A stretch of 7,689 nt of DNA. Origin: Actinomycetes bacterium. GTDB taxonomy: Bacteria; Actinomycetota; Acidimicrobiia; Acidimicrobiales; RAAP-2. Both the position numbers and the translations under genes were made by a program. The stretch spans positions 1 through 7,689 of the forward strand of contig JANXTQ010000191.1 of NCBI GenBank assembly GCA_025352305.1. Direction: 5' to 3'. This document shows positions 1 to 5,468 of the stretch, piece after piece. The notes beneath the pieces were generated by a model, which was given only the letters and a program-made list of their open reading frames with translations, did no database searches and had not been told where the DNA came from. Every line of letters starts with the position of its first letter. Position 1 is the first letter of the stretch.

Positions 1-1
1 G

Positions 2-940
2 GCGGCGCTTTACGTTCTCGCGGCGGTCGGAGCTTCATTCGGTGCGTCGCAGGGTCCAAGTATTTCGTCGGTGACCCAACAGGTCATCTCGCACGATCTG
101 CAACGTCAGGCGTCCACGCTGTCGATGATTCGCTCGACCGCGGCGTCAATAGTGGGTCCACTGCTCGGAGGTCTCCTCTGTGCGGTCGTCGGCGCATGGT
201 TGGTGTACGCCATTGTTCTGGGTTTCTTCTGCATCACGGTGTTCATGCTTATTGGGATACGAGCGGAGCGAGCGGCTCCCAATAACGAGTCCGGTGCGCT
301 GGAAGCCCTGGCGGTGGGGCTTCGTTACGCACGCACGCGGCCCGACATCTTGGGCAGTTACGTCGTGGACCTCATCGCGATGACTCTCGCTTTTCCGGTC
401 GCGGTTCTCACCTTTGCGTCCGACCTCTTTCACAGTCGCTTCGCGCTCGGAGTGCTCTTCGCCGGTATTCCCTTCGGCGCGATGATTGCGAGCCTGACCT
501 CACGGTGGACCTCCAAAGTTCACCACTACGGGCGCGCCGTGATTGTCGCGGCGGGGGCCTGGGGACTCGGCATTGGGCTGCTCGGAGTTGCGCCAAATCT
601 CTGGGTTGCTTTTTTGGGCCTCGCGATTGCGGGAGCGAGCGACGCGATCAGCGGAATTTTTCGCATCACGATGTGGAACGAATCCATTTCAACCGACGTG
701 CGTGGACGCATGGGCGGAATTGAGTTACTGAGTTACTCCGTTGGTCCCGTCCTCGGTAATTTTCGCTCCGGGCTGAGCGCCGGACTGATGGGACTACGCC
801 TCTCCATTGTGGCGGGCGGGCTTGGCTGTACCGCGTTGGTCGCGACCGCGAGTGTTTCGTTGCGGTCGTTTTGGAACTTCGACGCCCGCAGCGATCAGAA
901 CGTGGCGGCGGTCAAAGCCCAACGCGCCGCGGCCGAGTGA
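2..940 (+). CDS. MFS transporter, C-terminal part (5'-truncated by window edge)
   Basis: The frame is open from base 2 with no start needed, so the gene begins left of the window; the GTG at 71 lies inside the conserved protein and is unlikely to be the true start. About 312 residues are visible. They alternate hydrophobic segments (roughly bases 137-265, 350-421, 448-504, 536-649 and 784-864) with short charged loops, as in the second two thirds of a 12-helix major facilitator. The stretch RPDILGSYVVDLIAM, the motif around MWNESISTDVRGRMGGIE and the later GNFRSG resemble the enterobactin-exporter-like (EntS/MFS_3) branch of the superfamily, which extrudes small molecules across the inner membrane using the proton gradient. 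The substrate cannot be told from the sequence. The C-terminal tail (last ~25 residues) is polar and likely cytoplasmic. serB begins 27 bases after the stop, on the same strand, but seems to have its own promoter. Confidence 0.85.
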   Translation, partial: AALYVLAAVGASFGASQGPSISSVTQQVISHDLQRQASTLSMIRSTAASIVGPLLGGLLCAVVGAWLVYAIVLGFFCITVFMLIGIRAERAAPNNESGALEALAVGLRYARTRPDILGSYVVDLIAMTLAFPVAVLTFASDLFHSRFALGVLFAGIPFGAMIASLTSRWTSKVHHYGRAVIVAAGAWGLGIGLLGVAPNLWVAFLGLAIAGASDAISGIFRITMWNESISTDVRGRMGGIELLSYSVGPVLGNFRSGLSAGLMGLRLSIVAGGLGCTALVATASVSLRSFWNFDARSDQNVAAVKAQRAAAE

Positions 941-942
941 CG

Positions 943-968
943 CAGTAAAGCCTCTACTGTTTGATTCG
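943..968 (+). promoter_or_regulatory. Candidate leaderless promoter of serB (-10 TACTGT)
   Basis: TACTGT at 955-960 fits the actinobacterial -10 pattern TAnnnT and stands 7 bases before the GTG at 968, so transcription would begin at or next to the start codon. No Shine-Dalgarno is visible before the GTG. No good -35 hexamer is seen 16-18 bases upstream, where the MFS gene still codes. The box is also the right arm of a small inverted repeat, CAGTA (943-947) and TACTG (955-959). This is an inference from spacing only. Confidence 0.35.
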
Positions 969-2149
969 TGACCGCCGCCACGTATCTCATTACCGTGAGC
1001 GGACCGGACCGTCCTGGCGTCGGCGCTGAACTGTTCCAAGCGGTTCACCAACTCGCTTCTGAGAGCTGCACCATCAATGACGTGGCGCAGATCACGATTC
1101 GTGGCTACCTCGTGCTGTGCTGCGAAGTGACCGTCGACAACACCGAGACGCCCGAGCGACTGCGCGAACGAGCGATCGAGACGGGGGTGGTGGCCGAAGG
1201 TATTGACGTCACGGTCGCGGTTGTCGAGCCGCGAGATTTCGTCAACGACAAACGGCTGCTCGTTACTTTTTTGGCACCGAGTGTGACGAGTGAGGCGTTC
1301 GTCGCGGTTTTTAAAGCCATTGCCTCCAGTGGAGCAACGTGCGAAAGAATTGTGCACCTCGCCAGTTACCCCGTTGACTGCTACGAGTTAGTGGTGCGTG
1401 GTCCGAATCACACGGTCCTACGTGAAGCGCTCACCCAGAGTGCGAGCGAGCTCGGACTGGACTTAGCGGTCCAGCGCGCGGGACTGCATCGACGTGCGAA
1501 ACATCTCGTGGTGATGGACGCCGACTCCACCTTGTTGCAAGATGAAGTGATTGACCTACTGGCTGAAGCGTGCGGATGTGTCGACAAAGTCTCCGAGATC
1601 ACCGAGCGTGCAATGGCGGGAGAAATTGATTTTGCCGAGTCTCTGCGTCAACGCGTCGCGTTGTTAAAGGGCATGCCGGCCTCGGTGTTAGTGGACGTGC
1701 GCGCGAAAATTCGTCTCACGCCGGGAGCACGCACGTTGCTGCGTACGCTGCAGCGCCTCGGCTACGTGCCCGCCGTGGTGTCGGGAGGATTCGTCGAGGT
1801 CCTGGCGCCGCTGCTGTCGGACTTGGGGGTGGACCTGCTCGAAGCAAACCGACTGGAAATTATTGACGGCGTGCTGAGTGGTCACCTGGCGTCGGCGGTG
1901 GTTGATCGAGCGGGCAAGGCGCGTGCGCTGCGCCGCTTCGCTGAAGAGGTCGGCGTCCCGCTACAACAGACCGTGGCGGTCGGCGACGGAGCAAACGACA
2001 TTGACATGCTCTCCATTGCCGGGCTCGGAATTGCCTTTAACGCCAAGGCCATGGTCAAGCAACACGCCGACACCGCCCTGTCGGTTCCCTACCTCGACGC
2101 GGTGCTGTACTTTCTCGGCATTTCGCGCGAAGAGATCGAGACGCAGTAA
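968..2149 (+). CDS. serB: Phosphoserine phosphatase SerB with tandem N-terminal ACT domains
   Basis: This enzyme hydrolyses O-phosphoserine to L-serine and phosphate, the last step of serine synthesis, in the cytoplasm. The 393-aa protein has two ACT-type regulatory domains (about residues 4-86 and 95-170) followed by a HAD-family phosphatase domain (about 178-385). Catalytic motifs are complete: DADST with nucleophile Asp184 and acid/base Asp186, motif II SGG at 272-274, Lys317, and motif IV GDGAND with Asp340 and Asp344 for Mg2+. The first ACT domain carries GPDRPG at 12-17, the usual ligand-binding turn. The second has LAPSVT at 102-107 and lacks the equivalent glycine. Architecture and length match mycobacterial SerB2 (ACT-ACT-PSP), in which serine feeds back through the ACT domains. 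The GTG start puts the first ACT strand (YLITVSG) at the very N-terminus, as expected. The gene is 27 bases after the MFS stop. Confidence 0.95.
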   Translation: MTAATYLITVSGPDRPGVGAELFQAVHQLASESCTINDVAQITIRGYLVLCCEVTVDNTETPERLRERAIETGVVAEGIDVTVAVVEPRDFVNDKRLLVTFLAPSVTSEAFVAVFKAIASSGATCERIVHLASYPVDCYELVVRGPNHTVLREALTQSASELGLDLAVQRAGLHRRAKHLVVMDADSTLLQDEVIDLLAEACGCVDKVSEITERAMAGEIDFAESLRQRVALLKGMPASVLVDVRAKIRLTPGARTLLRTLQRLGYVPAVVSGGFVEVLAPLLSDLGVDLLEANRLEIIDGVLSGHLASAVVDRAGKARALRRFAEEVGVPLQQTVAVGDGANDIDMLSIAGLGIAFNAKAMVKQHADTALSVPYLDAVLYFLGISREEIETQ

Positions 2150-2195
2150 CCCTCGCTGTCTCGGCCGTATATCCGCAACGGGTCAGCACGCCTTG

Positions 2196-2221
2196 AGTGG
2201 CGGGAAAAAAACCTGTCCACT
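2196..2221 (+). terminator. Hairpin with A7 loop after serB (possible terminator)
   Basis: AGTGG-CGGG (2196-2204) pairs with CCTG-T-CCACT (2212-2221), giving about nine base pairs with one bulged T and one G-U pair, around a loop of seven A (2205-2211). It lies 46 bases after the serB stop and before the ferredoxin promoter, a sensible place to end the serB transcript. No U-tract follows on this strand, so a classical intrinsic terminator is not shown. Confidence 0.4.
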
Positions 2222-2227
2222 GGGGTC

Positions 2228-2257
2228 TTGTATGTGAGACAGAATTACTGTTACTGT
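2228..2257 (+). promoter_or_regulatory. Candidate promoter of the ferredoxin-P450 operon
   Basis: TTGTAT (2228-2233) could serve as -35 and TACTGT (2252-2257) as -10, with an 18-base spacer; a second TACTGT at 2247-2252 is too close to this -35. The start site would fall near 2264, leaving a leader of about 20 bases with a good Shine-Dalgarno. The -10 hexamer is identical to the one proposed for serB. Spacing and hexamers are reasonable, but only sequence inspection supports them. Confidence 0.4.
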
Positions 2258-2261
2258 CTCA
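2235..2261. promoter_or_regulatory. Inverted repeat TGAGACAG-N11-CTGTCTCA, candidate repressor operator
   Basis: Two perfect 8-bp arms (2235-2242 and 2254-2261) are separated by 11 bases of AT-rich spacer. Together they cover the spacer and most of the -10 of the proposed ferredoxin-P450 promoter. A dimeric repressor bound here would block RNA polymerase. Palindromes of this size in front of catabolic P450 operons in actinobacteria are usually sites for TetR-type regulators, but no regulator gene is in the window, so the family is a guess. It could also fold as an RNA hairpin if transcribed from upstream. Confidence 0.55.
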
Positions 2262-2272
2262 TGATCAACACG

Positions 2273-2281
2273 AAAGAGGGG
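2273..2281 (+). promoter_or_regulatory. Ribosome binding site that fixes the ferredoxin start at GTG 2284
   Basis: AAAGAGGGG sits a few bases before GTG 2284 and matches the anti-Shine-Dalgarno well. An upstream in-frame GTG at 2197 has no such site, lies inside the serB-side hairpin and would place the promoter and operator inside the coding region. The internal start is therefore preferred. Confidence 0.6.
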
Positions 2282-2283
2282 TC

Positions 2284-2478
2284 GTGAAGGTTTCTATTGA
2301 CGCAGAGCGTTGCCAGGGTCACGGCCGCTGCTTTTCTCTCGCCCCTTCACTCTTTGACGCCGACGATCTCGGCAACGGTTTCGTCCTTGGCGACGGAACC
2401 CTGAGCGCCGAATCTCTCGAACTGGCCCGCCTCGCCGAACTGAACTGCCCCGAACACGCCATCTCAATCGAGGAGTAG
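2284..2478 (+). CDS. Small [3Fe-4S]-type ferredoxin, P450 partner
   Basis: A 64-aa soluble ferredoxin that should carry single electrons to the P450 encoded just downstream. The cluster ligands are C10-x2-H13-x2-C16 and C55-P56. The ordinary bacterial pattern for a [4Fe-4S] cluster would have Cys where His13 is; this substitution is typical of P450-associated actinobacterial ferredoxins, which generally hold a [3Fe-4S] cluster. The N-terminus MKVSIDAERCQGHGRC and the acidic C-terminus (AISIEE) are standard for this family, and the length is normal. The GTG start is chosen because of the AAAGAGGGG site before it. Only 6 bases separate its stop from the P450 start, and the P450's Shine-Dalgarno lies within its last codons, so the two are surely cotranscribed. 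No ferredoxin reductase gene is nearby. Confidence 0.92.
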   Translation: MKVSIDAERCQGHGRCFSLAPSLFDADDLGNGFVLGDGTLSAESLELARLAELNCPEHAISIEE

Positions 2479-2484
2479 AACCTT

Positions 2485-3705
2485 ATGACTACCGAAATCA
2501 CCAAAGTGCCGGTCAGCGACTTCGCGACCGACTGGGACCACACCGATCCCACCTGGGTCTCTGATCCCTATCCCATCTGGGAGGACCTGCGCGAGCGCTG
2601 TCCGGTGGCACGCACCGAACGTTTTGGGGGCGGATGGTTTCCCGCGACCCACGAGTTCGTGTCCGAGATTGCGAACGACACCGATCACTTCACGAGTCGC
2701 ACGGTCGTGGTGGGCAACGGTCGTCCCGGCGAAGAGGCGATGCCCGCGCCGATTGGCGTCGCTCCGCCGATTACTTCGGACCCGCCGTTTCACCAAATTG
2801 CGCGACGACTCATCTTGCCGGCGTTTGCTCCTCGGCCGATTAACGCTTTGGAAGGGCGAATTCGCGCGCTCTGCAGCCGCCTGCTCGACAACGTGAGCGG
2901 TCACGAGATCGTTAACGGTGGCACCGACTACGCGCAGTTCATTCCGCCCTCCGTGATCTCCACCATGCTCGGTTTCCCTGAAGGGGACGAAGATCTGTTT
3001 CGCGACTTCGTGCACATCGTGCTCGAAGGTATTGACGAGACGGACATGGAAAAGCGCATGGAGACTTTTGCGCCCATCGAGGAGTACTTCATTCGCCAGA
3101 TTGAAGAGCACCAGGCCAATCCGCGTGACGATCTCACGAGCTACCTGCTCAACGTAGAAATTGAGGGCAACAAACTCGCGCCGGAGCACGTCTTTGGCAC
3201 CATGTTGCTGATTTTGGTTGCCGGTATTGACACCACGTGGTCCGCCATTGGCGCGTCGCTCTATCACCTCGCCACGCACCCCGACGACTTGGCGCGTTTG
3301 GTCGCCGAGCCGGACCTGATGCCCACGGCGGTCGAAGAGTTCCTGCGTTTCTACGCACCCGTGACCATGGCCCGCCTGGTTAAAGAGGACTTTGAGTTCC
3401 ACGGATGTCCCATGAAGAAGGACGACTGGATTCTGTTGGGCTTTCCTGCGGCGAACCGCGACCCGGACGTCTTTGACGACGCCGACCAGTTCGTCATTGA
3501 TCGAGCCGTCAATCGTCACTTGGCCTTTGGTCTTGGTATTCACCGATGCGCCGGATCCAACTTGGCGCGCCTTGAGTTGCGCGTAGCGATTGAAGAGTTC
3601 ATTAAGCGCTATCCGAAGTTCGAACTGGCCGAGGCTGAATCAGTGACGTGGGCTCAAGGACAGGTGCGCGGACCACGCAATCTGCCGCTACGAATCCTGA
3701 ACTGA
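2485..3705 (+). CDS. Cytochrome P450 monooxygenase (soluble bacterial class I)
   Basis: A complete 406-aa P450, which would insert one oxygen atom of O2 into an organic substrate with electrons from the upstream ferredoxin. Landmarks in order: C-helix HQIARRLILPAF at 103-114, with Arg residues that usually contact the haem propionates; I-helix AGIDTT at 246-251 with the acid-alcohol pair Asp249/Thr250; K-helix ExxR at Glu285-Arg288; and haem-binding loop FGLGIHRCAG at 348-357 with Cys355 as the axial thiolate. There is no signal peptide or membrane anchor, so it is cytoplasmic. The C-terminal VRGPRNLPL element (394-402) is common in actinobacterial CYPs. The substrate and CYP family number cannot be assigned by eye; lipids, terpenoids or steroids are only guesses. 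GAGGAG at 2470-2475 stands 9 bases before the ATG. The palindrome before the ferredoxin probably controls both genes. Confidence 0.95.
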   Translation: MTTEITKVPVSDFATDWDHTDPTWVSDPYPIWEDLRERCPVARTERFGGGWFPATHEFVSEIANDTDHFTSRTVVVGNGRPGEEAMPAPIGVAPPITSDPPFHQIARRLILPAFAPRPINALEGRIRALCSRLLDNVSGHEIVNGGTDYAQFIPPSVISTMLGFPEGDEDLFRDFVHIVLEGIDETDMEKRMETFAPIEEYFIRQIEEHQANPRDDLTSYLLNVEIEGNKLAPEHVFGTMLLILVAGIDTTWSAIGASLYHLATHPDDLARLVAEPDLMPTAVEEFLRFYAPVTMARLVKEDFEFHGCPMKKDDWILLGFPAANRDPDVFDDADQFVIDRAVNRHLAFGLGIHRCAGSNLARLELRVAIEEFIKRYPKFELAEAESVTWAQGQVRGPRNLPLRILN

Positions 3706-3715
3706 CGTTCCTGCT

Positions 3716-3740
3716 TCGCTCTGCACGCAAGACAGAGCGA
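3716..3740 (+). terminator. Hairpin after the P450 gene (candidate terminator)
   Basis: TCGCTCTG (3716-3723) and CAGAGCGA (3733-3740) form a perfect 8-bp stem around a 9-base loop, starting 11 bases after the P450 stop. The position suits the end of the ferredoxin-P450 transcript. There is no T-run after it, as is frequent in actinobacterial terminators, so function is likely but unproven. Confidence 0.5.
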
Positions 3741-3925
3741 CACAGAGTTCGTCGCTGCCCGGTGCGCCACGACACAGCGCGCGACAGATCGACGTAGAAC
3801 GCCCTTGTCGCCGGCTACGTGACGATTCGAACCGTGACTGTTCTTTCTCGCGACGTCGACCTATCGACTTGCGTTTTCAGATCATGAGCACAGTTGCTCG
3901 AAGGAAAGCTCGCTCCACCGGACCT
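3741..3925. other. Convergent intergenic region, no gene seen
   Basis: The rest of the gap between the converging P450 and pepP-like genes has no credible coding region or RNA gene. CGACACAG occurs twice in this gap (3738-3745, overlapping the hairpin end, and 3770-3777). CGTGAC is directly repeated at 3818-3823 and 3833-3838 around the palindrome TTCGAA. A small hairpin GAGCA-N4-TGCTC (3886-3899) lies just beyond the end of the minus-strand gene and could contribute to its termination, though it is weak and no T-run follows on the minus strand. Confidence 0.4.
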
Positions 3926-5413
3926 CTAGAGTCCGAAGTTCGTCGCACCCTCTTGCCAAATCGCCGACATCCACTTTTCAATTTCGTCGACTTCACGCGG
4001 TAGTGCCTCTGAGAGATTTCGCGAACCCGTAGCGGTGACGAGTACGTCGTCTTCAATGCGTACGCCAATCCCGCGGTACTTCTCGGGCACGGTGAGATCG
4101 TTGGCTTGGAAGTAGAGACCCGGCTCGACGGTCAATACGTAGCCCTCAGCGAGTTCGCCGCGATACACCTCGTCACGCGCGTGAGCGCAGTCGTGCACGT
4201 CAATGCCCAACATGTGACTGGTGCCGTGAAGCGTGTAGCGACGGTGCAGCTGTTGATCCGCACGCAGGGCTTCGTCGGGTGACACGGTCAAGATGCCGAG
4301 TTCGAAGAGACCTTCGGCCAGCACGCGCATCGCGGCGTCGTGCGGCGCCGAGAATTTGGCCCCCGGCTTAACGGCGGCCACCCCCGCTTTTTGGGCCGCG
4401 AGAACGAGTTCATAAATGTCGCGCTGGGCCGGAGAAAACGTGCCATTAATGGGCATTGTCCTCGTGACGTCGGCCGTGTAGAGGTGGTGACACTCAACAC
4501 CGGCGTCGAGCAGCAAGAGGTCGCCGGAACGAACGACGCCGTTGTTGTTGGTCCAGTGAAGGATCGTCGCGTGACTCCCGCTGGCGGCAATCGTGTCGTA
4601 ACCGACGTCGTTGCCTTCCACACGAGCACGAAGATTGAACACGCCCTCGATGACCCGTTCGCCGCGACCTTCCGCTACCGGCAGGGCGCGCACGACGTCT
4701 TCGAAACCTTTGATCGTGTGATCGACCGCGAGCTGCAACTGAGCAACTTCGAATGAGTCCTTCACGAGTCGCTGCTGGCTGAGGGCTTCGGCGAGGGAGT
4801 GGTCCACGTCACTGGCCGCGCACAGAGCGTCCACCGTTGCGTCAAAGTTGCGCAAGGTCACCACCTGGCCCGCGCTGAGCGAACCTAAGTCCTTGCTCAG
4901 GTGCTCCAAGGGAGCGGACTCGATTCCGTAGTGCAGCGTCGCTTCTTTCGCGCCGCGTCGTTTGCCGACCCACAGCTCGCCGTAGTGAGCGTCGGTGAAG
5001 AATTCGTGAGTCGACTTGTCTCGTCGTTCCGGAATGTACAGAGTGCTGCGCGGTCCGTTCGCGCCGGGTCCAATCACGAGGACGGCGTCGGGTTCAAAAC
5101 AGGCCGTGAGGTAAAAGAAATCCGTGCCGGGTCGAAAGCGGTAGTTCGTGTCATTGGCGCGAACTTTGTAGTTGCCCGTGGGAATCACCAACGTCTTACC
5201 CGCGAACTGCTCGGCCAGTCGCGCTCGGCGTTCGGCGGTGAAAGTAGCCGCGGGATTGACTGTTTCCGGCGTCGCGTCGTCGGCCCAGTTGGCGGTCATT
5301 TGATCGAACAGTGCCCGCGGGCAGGCGGGGCGATGGGGCCCGACCCACACCCAGTGCTCTGAAATTGGTCGATCTTCAGAAACGTCCGGTTCAGGAATGC
5401 TTTGCTCGCTCAT
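3926..5413 (-). CDS. pepP: Xaa-Pro aminopeptidase, M24B metallopeptidase
   Basis: This cytoplasmic enzyme removes the N-terminal residue from peptides whose second residue is proline. The 495-aa protein has an AMP_N-type domain (about 55-190, with RFRPGTDFFYLT at 92-103) and a pita-bread catalytic domain (about 220-465). All five dinuclear metal ligands are present: Asp303 (LLLDAG), Asp315 (TADVTR), His400 (GTSHMLG), Glu430 (TVEPGLY) and Glu454 (VRIEDD). His286 (ILHWTNN) and His407 (DVHD) match the substrate-binding histidines of E. coli PepP. It is about 50 residues longer than E. coli PepP, mostly from a polar N-terminal extension rich in Pro and acidic residues. Nothing suggests secretion. 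The ATG is preceded by only a weak AGGG, and a TAAGTT box ends 6 bases before it, so the mRNA may be leaderless. Symbol assigned by family resemblance. It is transcribed away from the SDR gene and towards the P450. Confidence 0.93.
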   Translation of the reverse strand: MSEQSIPEPDVSEDRPISEHWVWVGPHRPACPRALFDQMTANWADDATPETVNPAATFTAERRARLAEQFAGKTLVIPTGNYKVRANDTNYRFRPGTDFFYLTACFEPDAVLVIGPGANGPRSTLYIPERRDKSTHEFFTDAHYGELWVGKRRGAKEATLHYGIESAPLEHLSKDLGSLSAGQVVTLRNFDATVDALCAASDVDHSLAEALSQQRLVKDSFEVAQLQLAVDHTIKGFEDVVRALPVAEGRGERVIEGVFNLRARVEGNDVGYDTIAASGSHATILHWTNNNGVVRSGDLLLLDAGVECHHLYTADVTRTMPINGTFSPAQRDIYELVLAAQKAGVAAVKPGAKFSAPHDAAMRVLAEGLFELGILTVSPDEALRADQQLHRRYTLHGTSHMLGIDVHDCAHARDEVYRGELAEGYVLTVEPGLYFQANDLTVPEKYRGIGVRIEDDVLVTATGSRNLSEALPREVDEIEKWMSAIWQEGATNFGL

Positions 5414-5425
5414 GGCCCTAACTTA
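5414..5425 (-). promoter_or_regulatory. Candidate -10 box TAAGTT of the pepP-like gene
   Basis: Read on the minus strand, TAAGTT (5425 to 5420) fits TAnnnT and is followed by six bases and then the ATG at 5413, which puts the likely start site at the start codon. No convincing -35 hexamer is visible at 16-18 bases. The call rests on this spacing and on the matching arrangement at two other genes in the window. Confidence 0.35.
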
Positions 5426-5456
5426 CTGCGAAACCAGTCCATTTCACGGGGCGTTC

Positions 5457-5468
5457 TATCGTGGCGCC
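5457..5468 (+). promoter_or_regulatory. Candidate -10 box TATCGT of the SDR gene
   Basis: TATCGT (5457-5462) fits TAnnnT and ends six bases before the ATG at 5469, the distance expected for a leaderless transcript. No Shine-Dalgarno is visible at the proper distance; the nearest purine-rich stretch (CGGGGCG, near 5447-5453) is too far. The box also argues against the upstream in-frame start at 5397, which lies inside the divergent gene. No clear -35 is seen. Confidence 0.35.

Noticed and set aside
2197..2283. Longer ferredoxin start at GTG 2197
   Set aside because: It lacks a ribosome binding site, adds residues not seen in the family and would translate through the promoter and operator; GTG 2284 has a good site.
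2464..3543. 359-codon open frame on the minus strand opposite the ferredoxin and P450 genes
   Set aside because: It lies entirely antisense to two genes with complete family motifs. Its translation is Arg/Val/Asn-rich with no recognisable domain, as expected of a GC-rich shadow frame.
3820..3838. GGTTCGAATC-like sequence on the minus strand, resembling a tRNA T-loop
   Set aside because: The flanking bases do not form the 5-bp T-stem, and no acceptor stem, anticodon arm or D-arm can be found around it.
3884..4003. 39-codon basic small ORF on the plus strand starting at ATG 3884
   Set aside because: No ribosome binding site, and two thirds of it is antisense to the conserved end of the peptidase gene.
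4901..5362. 153-codon plus-strand frame opposite the pepP-like gene (and a similar one at 4340-4756)
   Set aside because: Antisense to conserved peptidase sequence, with no motif or convincing start; shadow frames.
5397..5468. Upstream in-frame start for the SDR at 5397
   Set aside because: It overlaps the divergent pepP-like gene and adds 24 residues before a normal SDR N-terminus; ATG 5469 fits the family.
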